Shown: piece by piece, positions 1-8,246 of the stretch
How the letters are laid out: each line of letters begins with the position of its first letter
Numbering within the stretch: position 1 is the first letter of the stretch
Source: Streptomyces coffeae
GTDB lineage: Bacteria; Actinomycetota; Actinomycetes; Streptomycetales; Streptomycetaceae
DNA length: 64,000 nucleotides
NCBI RefSeq assembly: GCF_016741875.1
Contig: NZ_JAERRF010000005.1
Span: 1 to 64,000 of the forward strand
Direction of reading: 5' to 3'
Program-made: the position numbers and the translations under genes
The notes under the pieces: model-generated
What the model saw: the letters and a program-made list of their open reading frames with translations, nothing else
Told to the model about the DNA's origin: nothing
Database searches by the model: none

Positions 1-56
1 GAGAGTTCATCGTCCGCTCGGTCCCGCCCGCCGGGCAACCCAATAAATCCGCGGCG

Positions 57-662
57 TCACCAGCGGGGCGGTGGCGGGGCCGTCAGCTGTTCGGCCAGCC
101 GCGCCAGGCGGTCGCGGAACCGGCGGCGGCCGGGCCTTGCGGGGAGGCTGTTCTCCCCGGCCGCCGCGCTCACCAGGTGCTGCACGGTGTCGAGGTCGAG
201 CCCGGCGCCCTCCGGTACGCCCAGCGCGTCATGGGCCAGGGTGTGCAACTCGCTGTCACCGCCGTCCAGGGCGAGTACGGTCGCGCCGCCCCGGCGCGCG
301 TCGTGCACCCGCTCCAGCAGCCCGGCCCCGGGCTCGCCCGGCGCGACGACCAGCAGGGTCTCACCGCGCCCGGCGCCCTCCAGCCGTCCCAGCCCGACCG
401 ACAGATGCGCGGGGACCGGGCCGTCCGGCACCCGGTGGCGGACCAGGGTGGGGGACAGCTCGGGCAGTCCGGACCAGCCGGCCTCGTCGTCGAGGTGGGC
501 GGCCAGGTGCCAGGGTTCGTACTCCTCGCTGCCGACCAGCAGCAGCCCGCCCTCCCGCGGCCCCACCGAGGCCCGCAGTGACCCGGCGAAGCGGCGGGTG
601 CTCTGCAACCACTCGGTCCCGGCGAGCACTTCGCGCAGCAGCGCGACCCGTACGGCGTCCAT
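57..662 (-). CDS. Hypothetical protein, 201 aa
   Basis: I do not recognise the family. The protein is acidic-to-neutral in its middle, with alternating hydrophobic stretches (LLLVGSEEYEPWHLAAHLDDE, then LLVVAPGEPGAGLLERV) that suggest a soluble alpha/beta fold. The C-terminus is basic and proline-rich (PARPGRRRFRDRL to APPPPRW). No signal peptide or membrane segment is visible. The start is the ATG at 660-662; no strong ribosome-binding site is visible, so an upstream in-frame start is possible. The 717-917 gene lies upstream on the same strand, 54 bp away, so the two may be co-transcribed. Third-position GC is very high, which supports real coding. Confidence 0.7.
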   Translation of the reverse strand: MDAVRVALLREVLAGTEWLQSTRRFAGSLRASVGPREGGLLLVGSEEYEPWHLAAHLDDEAGWSGLPELSPTLVRHRVPDGPVPAHLSVGLGRLEGAGRGETLLVVAPGEPGAGLLERVHDARRGGATVLALDGGDSELHTLAHDALGVPEGAGLDLDTVQHLVSAAAGENSLPARPGRRRFRDRLARLAEQLTAPPPPRW

Positions 663-716
663 GGCATCCGCATCATGCCGGGGCGCGGGGTGCGGCGGAG
701 GCGGTTCGCGCGGGCG

Positions 717-917
717 TCACCCCTTCGAGCGGCGGCTTCCGTTCAGGCCCAGATAGCCGGCGTAGAGCAGCTGGACGACACCGAGGCAGGCCACCACCAT
801 CGCGGTCTTGACCTCGTTGACGAACGGGATGTCGAGGTCCCCGTCCAACAGCCACAGGATCGCTGCACCGGCGAGCGTGAGGGCGCCTTCGACGAAGTTC
901 TTGGGGGCCGGGGCCAT
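717..917 (-). CDS. Small two-helix membrane protein, 66 aa
   Basis: A short protein starting MAPAPKNFVEGA, with two hydrophobic segments (about residues 12-24 and 38-56) and a basic tail (GSRRSKG), so probably a bitopic or hairpin membrane protein. The start is well placed: an AAGGA element lies about 8 nt before the ATG at 917. It resembles small conserved membrane proteins of unknown function found across Streptomyces; DUF5708 is my tentative association from memory. No function can be given. It lies upstream of and co-directional with the 57-662 gene. Confidence 0.7.
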   Translation of the reverse strand: MAPAPKNFVEGALTLAGAAILWLLDGDLDIPFVNEVKTAMVVACLGVVQLLYAGYLGLNGSRRSKG

Positions 918-1098
918 GGTGAGGGTCCTTCGAGCAGCGGGGTTCGGAACGGATTTACGCTATGGCCGCGCCGCGGCCCGCTCCTCGGCCTCGCGAAGGA
1001 GATCATCACGGCCCACCGTCCATCGTTCGGAGGACGCGCGATCCCCCCTGGCCGATCCCTCTCGGCCGCGCCGTCTCCAACTGTTCATGTGCCGTCCC

Positions 1099-1127
1099 TT
1101 GACGCTCTGTTGGGCAAACCCTATGGT
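1099..1127 (+). promoter_or_regulatory. Predicted vegetative promoter for the sialidase/ABC run
   Basis: TTGACG at 1099-1104 and TATGGT at 1122-1127 are separated by exactly 17 bp, matching the main Streptomyces sigma-factor (HrdB-type) consensus. Transcription would start near 1134 and leave a leader of about 70 nt before the ATG at 1204. Confidence 0.6.
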
Positions 1128-1203
1128 CGCCGCACACAAGGGACGTCCTACGTCCCATTTTTCTGGCTCGGCACTCGATTGCGACGGGGCATCGGGAGGG
1201 CTG

Positions 1204-2328
1204 ATGGCAAGCGGTGCGGCAGGCTGCCCGTACGAGGTCTCCGTCCCCTACCGGGCGGGGACCGGGGGATACGCGAGCTACCGGATTCCGGCGGTGGTGC
1301 TGACCCGCGCGGGGACCCTGCTCGCCTTCGCCGAGGGCCGGGTGGGCTCCTCCGCCGATGACGGGGACATCGACCTGGTGGTCAAGCGGTCGGCCGACGG
1401 CGGGCGCACCTGGGGCGCGTTACAGGTCGTCGCGCGCAACGGCGGTGGTACGGCGGGCAATCCGGCCCCCGTGGTGCTCACCGGCGGCGCCCACGACGGC
1501 CGTGTCCTGCTGGTGCAGATGCACAGTTCCGCCTCCGCCACCGAGGACCTGATCCGGCGCGGTGAGGTGTCCGCGGCCGACGGACGGCGGGTGTGGGTCG
1601 CCCACAGCGACGACGACGGCGCCACGTGGAGCGCGCCCCGCGAGATCACCCAGCAGACCAAACGGCCGGAGTGGCGGTGGTACGCCACCACCCCCGGCCA
1701 CGCCCTCCAGCTGCGCCACGGCCCGTACGCGGGCCGGATCGTGGTCCCGGCCAACCACTCGCTGCCGCCGGCCGTCCCCGGCGACGACGGCACCGAAGGC
1801 CGCTACAACGGCGGACACGCGCTGCTCAGCGATGACGAGGGCGAGACCTGGCGGATCGGGTACGTGGACGACAACCCCGACGGCTACGTCAACGTCAACG
1901 AGACGACCGCCGCCGAACTCCCCGACGGCCGGATCTACTTCAACACCCGCACCGACGCCACCGCCCCCGGCAACCGCGCCGACGCCTGCTCGCTCGACGG
2001 CGGCGCCACCCTGGCCACCCCCTTCCGGCCGCAGGCCGGTCTGGTCACCCCCGTCGTCGAGGGCTGTGTGCTGCACCTGGGCACCCCGGACGTCCTGCTG
2101 TACTCCGGCCCGGCCGACCCGGGGTACCGGGCGCTGATGACGGTGCGCGCCAGCCGGGACGGCGGTGTCACCTGGCGCCCGGCGCACACCGTGGACGGGC
2201 TGCCCGCCGCCTATTCGGATCTGGTCCGGCTCGACGATCGCACGGTCGGACTGCTCTACGAGACCGGCGACTTCAGCGCCTACTCGACCATCACATTCCG
2301 GCGCATTCCGATGGAGGAGCTGGTATGA
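1204..2328 (+). CDS. BNR-repeat exo-sialidase-like glycoside hydrolase, 374 aa
   Basis: A six-bladed beta-propeller of the sialidase superfamily. It has the N-terminal Y-R-I-P motif (YRIPAVV, near residue 26) and four Asp boxes: SADGGRTWG, SDDDGATWS, SDDEGETWR and SRDGGVTWR. The family releases terminal sialic acids, but the fold also includes enzymes with other specificities. I chose the ATG at 1204 because GGGAGG lies just upstream and the motif follows at once; the frame is open further upstream but without a start signal. No signal peptide is visible, so it probably acts inside the cell on imported glycans. Its stop overlaps the lipoprotein start (ATGA, 2325-2328). Codon 73 (1420-1422) is TTA, the rare leucine codon read by the bldA tRNA. 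Confidence 0.85.
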   Translation: MASGAAGCPYEVSVPYRAGTGGYASYRIPAVVLTRAGTLLAFAEGRVGSSADDGDIDLVVKRSADGGRTWGALQVVARNGGGTAGNPAPVVLTGGAHDGRVLLVQMHSSASATEDLIRRGEVSAADGRRVWVAHSDDDGATWSAPREITQQTKRPEWRWYATTPGHALQLRHGPYAGRIVVPANHSLPPAVPGDDGTEGRYNGGHALLSDDEGETWRIGYVDDNPDGYVNVNETTAAELPDGRIYFNTRTDATAPGNRADACSLDGGATLATPFRPQAGLVTPVVEGCVLHLGTPDVLLYSGPADPGYRALMTVRASRDGGVTWRPAHTVDGLPAAYSDLVRLDDRTVGLLYETGDFSAYSTITFRRIPMEELV

Positions 2329-3665
2329 GCACATCAGACACACAGCGGTACGGAACGCCGCGCCGCGCCGTCCTCGGTGGCGCGGCCGCCACGGCCGCCG
2401 GATTAGCCCTCGCGGGCTGCGGTTCGGACGACGACGGCGACAAGCCCGAGGGCCGTAAGAAGGGTGAGAAGATCACGCTCACCTTCTGGTCCTGGGTGCC
2501 GGGCATCGACAAGCCCGTCGCCCTGTGGAACCGCGAGAACCCCGAGGTACAGGTCAAGGTCGAGAAGGTCTCGGCCGTCGACGGCGCCCAGTACGCCAAG
2601 ATGCATGCCGCCATCAAGGCGGGCAATCCGCCGGACCTCGGCCAGATCGAGTACCCGGTCGTGCCCAGCTTCCTCATCGACAACGGACTGCTGGACCTGA
2701 CGAAGTACGGGATCGCGCGGAGCAAGGGCGAGTTCATCGGCTGGCAGTGGCAGCAGTCCGTCTTCGGCAAGGCCGTGTACGCCGTTCCGCAGGCGTCCGG
2801 CCCGATGGGCCTGTTCATCCGCCAGGACCTCTTCGAGAAGTGGGCCGTGGAACCGCCCGCCACCTGGGACGAGTACGCCGGTGCCGCCGAGGCGATCCGC
2901 AAGAAGGGCGCCTGGATCGAGACCTTCTCGGCCACCAACGGCAATCGCTTCGCGGGGCTGGCCTGGCAGGCCGGGGCGCGCTGGTTCGGCACCGAGGGAG
3001 ACACCTGGATCGTCTCCATCGACGACGAGCCCACCCGGAAGGTCGCCGACTACTGGCACGACCTGGTCCGGCGGAAGCTGATCAAGACCATTCCGGACCG
3101 GCAGAACGCCTGGTACAAGGATGTCCAGACCGGGGCGATGGCCTCCTGGCTCGGCGCCAGCTGGGGCGACGCGCTGCTCGTCGGCAACGCGCCCAAGACC
3201 TCCGGCAGGTGGCGGGTGGTGCCCATGCCGCAGTGGAAGAGGGGCGACCACGCCTACGCCAACTGGGGCGGCTCCACCACCGCCGTCTTCGCCAAGAGCA
3301 CGTACCCCAAGGACGCGCTGGAGTTCGCGATCTGGCTCAACACCGATCCCGAGTCCATCAAGCTCCTGATCGAGAACGGCTATGGCACCCCCGCCGCCAA
3401 GAAGGGCTACGCCACCTCCGACCTCGACGTCCACCAGGACTTCTTCGACGGCCAGGAGTACAGCAAGGTATTCGCCGAGGCGAGCAAGGGCGTGGACACC
3501 AGCTGGCGTTGGGGCCCGGCCACCGACACCCTCTACCAGCGGCTCGGCGACGCCTTCACCGCGGCCATCGGCAGCGGCGGCAGCTTCCGTTCCGTGCTGC
3601 GGAAGGTGCAGGGCGAGACGGTCAGGGATCTGAAGGAAAAGGGCCTGAAGGTGGAGGCCGGGTGA
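2325..3665 (+). CDS. Sugar ABC transporter substrate-binding lipoprotein, 446 aa
   Basis: Extracellular solute-binding protein family 1 (maltose/oligosaccharide type). The N-terminus has twin arginines (PRRAVLGG) and a lipobox (ALAGC), so it is probably exported by Tat and anchored as a lipoprotein. The mature part starts after Cys30 with a charged linker, then the binding-protein fold (TLTFWSWVPGIDKPVALWN). It heads a transport unit with the two following permeases and is translationally coupled to the hydrolase upstream. No ATPase is encoded nearby; in Streptomyces such importers commonly share the MsiK ATPase. The real sugar is unknown. Codon 27 (2403-2405), inside the signal region, is TTA, so translation may depend on bldA. 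Confidence 0.9.
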   Translation: MSTSDTQRYGTPRRAVLGGAAATAAGLALAGCGSDDDGDKPEGRKKGEKITLTFWSWVPGIDKPVALWNRENPEVQVKVEKVSAVDGAQYAKMHAAIKAGNPPDLGQIEYPVVPSFLIDNGLLDLTKYGIARSKGEFIGWQWQQSVFGKAVYAVPQASGPMGLFIRQDLFEKWAVEPPATWDEYAGAAEAIRKKGAWIETFSATNGNRFAGLAWQAGARWFGTEGDTWIVSIDDEPTRKVADYWHDLVRRKLIKTIPDRQNAWYKDVQTGAMASWLGASWGDALLVGNAPKTSGRWRVVPMPQWKRGDHAYANWGGSTTAVFAKSTYPKDALEFAIWLNTDPESIKLLIENGYGTPAAKKGYATSDLDVHQDFFDGQEYSKVFAEASKGVDTSWRWGPATDTLYQRLGDAFTAAIGSGGSFRSVLRKVQGETVRDLKEKGLKVEAG

Positions 3666-4582
3666 AACGGCCCACCCGGACGGAGATCCGCAGCGCGCGG
3701 GCGGCGGCCGGATTCCTGCTGCCCTTCCTCACACTGTTCCTCCTCTGCTTCATCGCGCCCATCGGCTACGCCCTGTACGAGAGCATGCTGAAGGTCGAGC
3801 GCACCGGCGCGCTCGGCCTCGGCGGCGAGACCACGGAGGTGTGGGCGGGCTTCTCCAACTACGCGCACGCACTGGAGGACGACCGCTTCACCGCCGGATT
3901 CGGCAGGGTGCTGCTCTTCGGCGCGGTCCAGATCCCTCTGATGATCGCCTTCGCCACCGCCCTCGCCCTGCTGCTGGAGGCGGCGTCCGCGCGCTGGGTC
4001 GGCTTCTTCCGGACCGCCTTCTTCCTGCCGTACGGCGTCCCCGGGGTGATCGCGTCGATCCTGTGGGGCTTCCTCTACGTACCGGGGATCAGCCCGCTGG
4101 TGGAGATGGCCCACTCGGTCGGCTGGGACGTCGACTTCCTGGGCCGCTCCACTGTGCTGTGGTCCATCGCCAACATCGTCACCTGGCAGTTCACCGGCTA
4201 CAACATGCTGGTGCTGATCGCCCAGCTGAAGGCCGTCCCGGGCGAGCTGTACGAGGCCGCGCGGATCGACGGGGCCAGTGCCTGGCAGGTGGCCCGGCAC
4301 ATCAAACTGCCGCTGATCCGGCCCGCGCTGGTGCTCACCACCGTCTTCAGCCTGATCGGCACCCTCCAGCTGTTCGCCGAACCCAAGGTGCTCAAACCGC
4401 TCAGCAACTCCATCGACTCCGGCTACACCCCCAATCTGGCCGCCTACAACGAGGCGTTCACCAGCAACAACCAGCACATCGCGGCGGCGGAGGCGGTGCT
4501 GCTCGCACTGGTGGCGTGTGTGCTGTCCTTCGGCTTCCTCCGGCTGGTGGGACAGCGCGGAAAGGACGGCGAGAGCAGGTGA
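3662..4582 (+). CDS. Sugar ABC transporter permease (MalF/UgpA-type), 306 aa
   Basis: Integral membrane permease with about six hydrophobic helices, the first being AGFLLPFLTLFLLCFIAPIG. The cytoplasmic EAA loop that docks the ATPase is clear (YEAARIDGASAWQVARHIKLP). The start is GTG at 3662, overlapping the lipoprotein stop (GTGA), which gives translational coupling. It works with the next gene as a heterodimeric channel for the sugar bound by the upstream lipoprotein. Substrate is inferred only from context; the neighbouring sialidase-like enzyme makes an oligosaccharide or amino sugar plausible. Confidence 0.9.
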   Translation: MKRPTRTEIRSARAAAGFLLPFLTLFLLCFIAPIGYALYESMLKVERTGALGLGGETTEVWAGFSNYAHALEDDRFTAGFGRVLLFGAVQIPLMIAFATALALLLEAASARWVGFFRTAFFLPYGVPGVIASILWGFLYVPGISPLVEMAHSVGWDVDFLGRSTVLWSIANIVTWQFTGYNMLVLIAQLKAVPGELYEAARIDGASAWQVARHIKLPLIRPALVLTTVFSLIGTLQLFAEPKVLKPLSNSIDSGYTPNLAAYNEAFTSNNQHIAAAEAVLLALVACVLSFGFLRLVGQRGKDGESR

Positions 4583-5538
4583 CCACCCAGCTCACCGAGG
4601 ACCTCCCGGCCGACGGCACCCCCGGGGCGGACCGTGGCCCGCGCGGGAAGGGCCGCCGCCGGGGCCGCCGGAACGGAGGCCGCCGGAGCGGAGGGCGGCG
4701 GCCACCGCTGCGGCACCGGATCATCACCGTCTCGCTGCTCACCATCGCCGCCCTGTACTTCCTCACCCCCGTCTACTGGCTGGCGGTCTCGGCCACCAAG
4801 TCCAGCAGCGACCTCTTCGGCACCTTCGGCTTCTGGTTCCACGATCCCCACCCGCTGGACTACCTCCACCGGGTGCTCAGCTACGACGACGGCATCTACG
4901 TCCGCTGGTTCCTCAACAGCCTGATGTACGCGGGCGTCGGCGCGCTCGCCGCCACCCTGCTGTCGGCCGCCGCGGGCTACGCGCTGGCCAAGTACCGCTT
5001 CCCCGGCCGGGAGGGGATCTTCAACGTGGTGCTCGCCGGAGTGCTCATCCCCGGCACCGCGCTGGCCCTTCCGCTGTATCTGCTGTTCAGCGAGATGGGC
5101 CTGGCCAACACCTATGCGGCGGTGCTCATCCCGAGCGTCGTCAGCCCCTTCGGCGTCTATCTGTGCCGGATCTACGCGGCGGCCGCCGTCCCCGACTCGC
5201 TGCTGGAGGCGGCCCGGATCGACGGCGCGGGGGAGGCCCGGATCTTCTCCACCCTGGGGCTGCGGCTGATGACCCCGGCCCTGGTCACCGTCTTCCTCTT
5301 CCAGTTCGTGCACATCTGGAACAACTTCTTTCTGCCGCTGGTGATGCTCTCGGACTCCGACCTCTATCCGATCCAGCTGGGCCTGACCTCCTGGCAGGGC
5401 TACGCCGACCGGCAGCCGGAGCTGTACCAGTACACGGTGGGCGGTGCGCTGCTGTCCGTTCTGCCGCTGATGGTGCTGATGGGCGTCCTCCAGCGGTACT
5501 GGCGCACCGGGCTGACCGAGGGGAGCGTGAAGGCGTGA
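4579..5538 (+). CDS. Sugar ABC transporter permease (MalG/UgpE-type), 319 aa
   Basis: Second permease of the pair. It starts at GTG 4579, again overlapping the previous stop by 4 bp. The first 45 residues are a long basic Gly/Arg-rich cytoplasmic extension (KGRRRGRRNGGRRSGGRRPP) that is unusual for the family and could come from a simple-sequence expansion. Six helices follow, with the EAA motif at LLEAARIDGAGEARIFSTLGL. It is the last gene of the run; the next gene, at 5563, has its own start region. Confidence 0.9.
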   Translation: MTTQLTEDLPADGTPGADRGPRGKGRRRGRRNGGRRSGGRRPPLRHRIITVSLLTIAALYFLTPVYWLAVSATKSSSDLFGTFGFWFHDPHPLDYLHRVLSYDDGIYVRWFLNSLMYAGVGALAATLLSAAAGYALAKYRFPGREGIFNVVLAGVLIPGTALALPLYLLFSEMGLANTYAAVLIPSVVSPFGVYLCRIYAAAAVPDSLLEAARIDGAGEARIFSTLGLRLMTPALVTVFLFQFVHIWNNFFLPLVMLSDSDLYPIQLGLTSWQGYADRQPELYQYTVGGALLSVLPLMVLMGVLQRYWRTGLTEGSVKA

Positions 5539-5546
5539 GAAGGGCG

Positions 5547-5563
5547 TGACAGTATCACTGTCA
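5547..5563 (+). promoter_or_regulatory. Perfect 7-bp inverted repeat over the npdG start
   Basis: TGACAGT-ATC-ACTGTCA is a perfect palindrome whose last base is the A of the ATG at 5563. There is no ribosome-binding site between it and the start. CAGTAT (5550-5555) inside it looks like a -10 box 7 bp from the ATG, as in leaderless Streptomyces promoters. It could be an operator over a leaderless promoter or an RNA hairpin blocking initiation. Confidence 0.4.
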
Positions 5564-6300
5564 TGACTACTTCTGATGGTGCGACTCCCGAGACAAGCGC
5601 CCCCGCGAAGAAGGCCCCCGCCAAGGACCCCTGGGACCTCCCCGATGTGTCCGGCCTGGTCGTCGGTGTCCTCGGCGGCACCGGTGACCAGGGTCGCGGC
5701 CTCGCCTACCGGCTGGCCAGGGCGGGCCAGAAGGTGATCATCGGCTCGCGCGCCGCCGAGCGCGCGCGGAACGCCGCCGAGGAGCTGGGCGGCGCCGGAC
5801 TGGGCATCGAGGGTGCCGACAACGCCGAATGCGCCCGGCGCAGCGACATCGTGATCGTCGCCGTGCCGTGGGACGGCCATGCCAAGACACTGGAGTCGCT
5901 GCGCGAGGAGCTCAGCGGCAAGCTGGTCGTCGACTGCGTCAACCCGCTGGGCTTCGACAAGAAGGGCGCGTTCGCCCTGAAGCCGGAGGAGGGCAGCGCC
6001 GCCGAGCAGGCCGCCGCGCTGCTGCCGGACTCCCGGGTCACCGCCGCGTTCCACCATCTGTCGGCCGTCCTGCTCCAGGACCCGGCGATCGAGCGGATCG
6101 ACACCGATGTGATGGTGCTGGGCGAGTCCCGCGCGGACACCGATGTGGTCCAGGCCCTGGCCGCGCGGATCCCCGGGATGCGGGGTGTCTTCGCCGGACG
6201 GCTCCGCAACGCCCATCAGGTCGAGTCGCTGGTGGCCAACCTGATCTCGGTCAACCGCCGCTACAAGGCCCATGCGGGGCTGCGCGTCACCGACATCTGA
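5563..6300 (+). CDS. npdG: NADPH-dependent F420 reductase, 245 aa
   Basis: Catalyses hydride transfer between coenzyme F420 and NADP(H) in the cytosol. A Rossmann dinucleotide-binding motif (GVLGGTGDQGRGLAYRLA, about residues 35-52) is followed by IIGSRAAERA, whose Ser-Arg pair is typical of NADPH preference. The VIVAVPWDGH and LVVDCVNPLGF segments are also family features. The first 30 residues are an Ala/Lys/Pro-rich extension (PAKKAPAKDPWDLPDVSG) often seen in actinobacterial forms. The gene follows the ABC transporter by 24 bp but has its own palindromic start region, so it may be separately controlled. Family assignment is secure; its direction in vivo is not. Confidence 0.9.
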   Translation: MTTSDGATPETSAPAKKAPAKDPWDLPDVSGLVVGVLGGTGDQGRGLAYRLARAGQKVIIGSRAAERARNAAEELGGAGLGIEGADNAECARRSDIVIVAVPWDGHAKTLESLREELSGKLVVDCVNPLGFDKKGAFALKPEEGSAAEQAAALLPDSRVTAAFHHLSAVLLQDPAIERIDTDVMVLGESRADTDVVQALAARIPGMRGVFAGRLRNAHQVESLVANLISVNRRYKAHAGLRVTDI

Positions 6301-6415
6301 GCGTCGCGGGCGGGCGGCCTCCGCCGTGCGCGACGGGCTGCCGCATCTGAAGCGACGGGGCATGGGGGACAATGTCCGGGAAGCCGAGCACACCCCCCGA
6401 CAGGAGCCTCACCCC

Positions 6416-6616
6416 ATGCCCCGCCTCGCGATCTACGCCCTCGTCGTCTGCGTCCTCGCCATCGCCGCGGCCGTGGTGTCCTTCGCCCGGGGCAGCTTCC
6501 TGGGAGTGGTGTGGATCCTGCTCGCGGGCGTCTCGTCCAACATGACCTGGTATTACGTGCGCAAGGCACGGATGGACCGGACCGCGGCGCGTGAGGTCAC
6601 CGGCTCAGGCGCATGA
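6416..6616 (+). CDS. Small two-helix membrane protein, 66 aa
   Basis: Starts at ATG 6416, with CAGGAG about 10 nt upstream; the frame is open further upstream but that part has no start signal. Two hydrophobic helices (LAIYALVVCVLAIAAAVVSF and FLGVVWILLAGVSSNMTWYY) are followed by a short basic and polar tail (VRKARMDRTAAREVTGSGA). This predicts a membrane hairpin with a cytoplasmic tail. I do not recognise a function. The gene stands alone between npdG and the convergent protease gene. Confidence 0.7.
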   Translation: MPRLAIYALVVCVLAIAAAVVSFARGSFLGVVWILLAGVSSNMTWYYVRKARMDRTAAREVTGSGA

Positions 6617-6706
6617 GGTACGGCGCCGGGCGCTGATTCCCGCTCAGCGCTCCGCGGGACGTGCCGCGAGGTGGGGTCGAACCGCACCGGACTTCAGCGA
6701 GGCCGC

Positions 6707-7504
6707 TTAGACGCTGACTCCGGGGAACTGGGGCTCGCCCTGCCAGAACCGGAAGAACTCCTGACCCCAGTAGGTGTCCCATTCGGTCACCCCCAGCGCC
6801 CCCATGATCGCGTCCACCGCGCGGAAGAAGCCCTCGTTGACCTCCGGGATCCACAGCACCCCGAAGACCGCGAGCAGCCCGAACGGCGCGTACGGCTCCA
6901 CCTGCCGCCGCACCCGGTACGACAGCCAGGGCTCGATCACCCCGTAGCCGTCCAGACCCGGCACCGGCAGTGAGTTCAGGATCGCCGCGGTGACCTGGAG
7001 CAGCGCCAGGAACGCCAGCGCGTAACGGAAGACCTCCGGCACCCGGTCCACCGTGCCCAGCCAGAACGGCGCGGTCAGCAGGGCGGCGAACAGCACATTG
7101 GTGAGCGGCCCGGCCGCCGATATCAGACTGTGCTTCCAGCGCCCCCGGATCCGGTGCTGCTCGATGAACACCGCCCCGCCCGGCAGCCCGATCCCGCCCA
7201 TGATCACGAAGATGACGGGCAGCACGATGCTCAGCGCGACATGGGTGTACTTCAGCGGGTTCAGGGTCAGATAGCCCTTCGCCCCGACGGACAGATCACC
7301 GCCGTGCAGCGCGGTGCGGGCATGCGCGTACTCGTGCAGACACAGCGAGACGATCCAGCCGGAGACGACGAACAGGAAGACGGCGAAACCGGGGCTCGCG
7401 GAGTAGTCCGTCCACACCGCCCACGCGGATACGCACATGATCGCGACCAGCCCGAGAAAGACAGGGCTGATCCGCCGTTCGCGGCGGCTGACTGCGGTGG
7501 TCAT
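6707..7504 (-). CDS. Site-2 protease family (M50) membrane metalloprotease, 265 aa
   Basis: Intramembrane zinc protease family. The HEYAH (HExxH) zinc motif lies in the second helix (SLCLHEYAHARTALHGGD), and the distal LNSLPVPGLDGYGV segment contains the N-P and LDG elements that supply the third ligand. There are about six hydrophobic helices and no PDZ domain. I chose the ATG at 7502-7504 (MTTAVSRRERR) because GGAGAG precedes it; an upstream in-frame start would add a non-hydrophobic tail without a ribosome-binding site. Members often process membrane-bound anti-sigma factors or pheromones, but nothing nearby identifies a substrate. Confidence 0.85.
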   Translation of the reverse strand: MTTAVSRRERRISPVFLGLVAIMCVSAWAVWTDYSASPGFAVFLFVVSGWIVSLCLHEYAHARTALHGGDLSVGAKGYLTLNPLKYTHVALSIVLPVIFVIMGGIGLPGGAVFIEQHRIRGRWKHSLISAAGPLTNVLFAALLTAPFWLGTVDRVPEVFRYALAFLALLQVTAAILNSLPVPGLDGYGVIEPWLSYRVRRQVEPYAPFGLLAVFGVLWIPEVNEGFFRAVDAIMGALGVTEWDTYWGQEFFRFWQGEPQFPGVSV

Positions 7505-7658
7505 CGGGTGGGCTCTCCGTACGGGGTGATGATCACTGGCGATAGAACGATGACCAGTGTGCGCATAGTTCCGGGCAAGGGGGAACAGAGGTGATCGGCG
7601 CCACATGGGCGGGGTGGCCAGCGGCTAGGTTGAGACCGACCTGGCCAGGGAGGAAACC

Positions 7659-8204
7659 GTGACGATCGCGGAGGACGGGGCGGTGGATCTGGAGGAGCGG
7701 ATTCGGCTGCCCCGGAGCATGCGGCTGCGGCTGACCAGGAACGGACTGACGTTGGTACCGGTCACCCAAGCGCATCTGACCACGCAGCGGCGCATCGCCA
7801 ACCAGATCGAGGAGCGCCTGCCGGGTTGGACGCCCGTGGGCGAGTTCGGAGTGCTCCCTTCTCGGGAGGGTTACAGCCCGGAGCCGGATGTCTCGGCTGT
7901 CCCGAGCGACACGCTGAAGCCGGGTGCCAGCACGTTCCCGGAAGACCTGCTCCGCTTCGTGGTCGAGGTCGTCTCCCCGGAGAGTGCCGAGCGGGACTAC
8001 AGCACGCAGCCTGATCACTACGCACTGCGCGGTATCGAGGCGTATCTCGTCGTCAATGTGCTCACCGCCCGCTGGACGCTGCTCACCCGCCCCGAGAACG
8101 GGAGCTATCAGCACTCTGTGTCCGGCACCTTCGGCGAGAAGATCGAGATTCCGGTGGAAGACCAGACACTGGTTCTCAACTCATCGCAGTTCATGAGGGT
8201 CTGA
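7659..8204 (+). CDS. Uma2-family restriction-endonuclease-fold protein, 181 aa
   Basis: PD-(D/E)XK-fold protein of the Uma2 (DUF820) family, common in Streptomyces and of uncertain biological role. Family landmarks are EPDVSAVPSD (PD motif) and FVVEVVSPES (acidic motif), followed by DYSTQPDHYALRGIEAYLVV. In the usual family pattern a lysine stands before the Y-A-x-x-G-I/V segment; here it is Gln/Pro, so catalytic competence is doubtful. GTG at 7659 is supported by AGGGAGGA 5-12 nt upstream. The gene is monocistronic between the protease and the large regulator. Confidence 0.8.
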   Translation: MTIAEDGAVDLEERIRLPRSMRLRLTRNGLTLVPVTQAHLTTQRRIANQIEERLPGWTPVGEFGVLPSREGYSPEPDVSAVPSDTLKPGASTFPEDLLRFVVEVVSPESAERDYSTQPDHYALRGIEAYLVVNVLTARWTLLTRPENGSYQHSVSGTFGEKIEIPVEDQTLVLNSSQFMRV

Positions 8205-8246
8205 GGCCGACGCCCGGCCGCGCGGGGCATCGACCAGAATGGGCCC

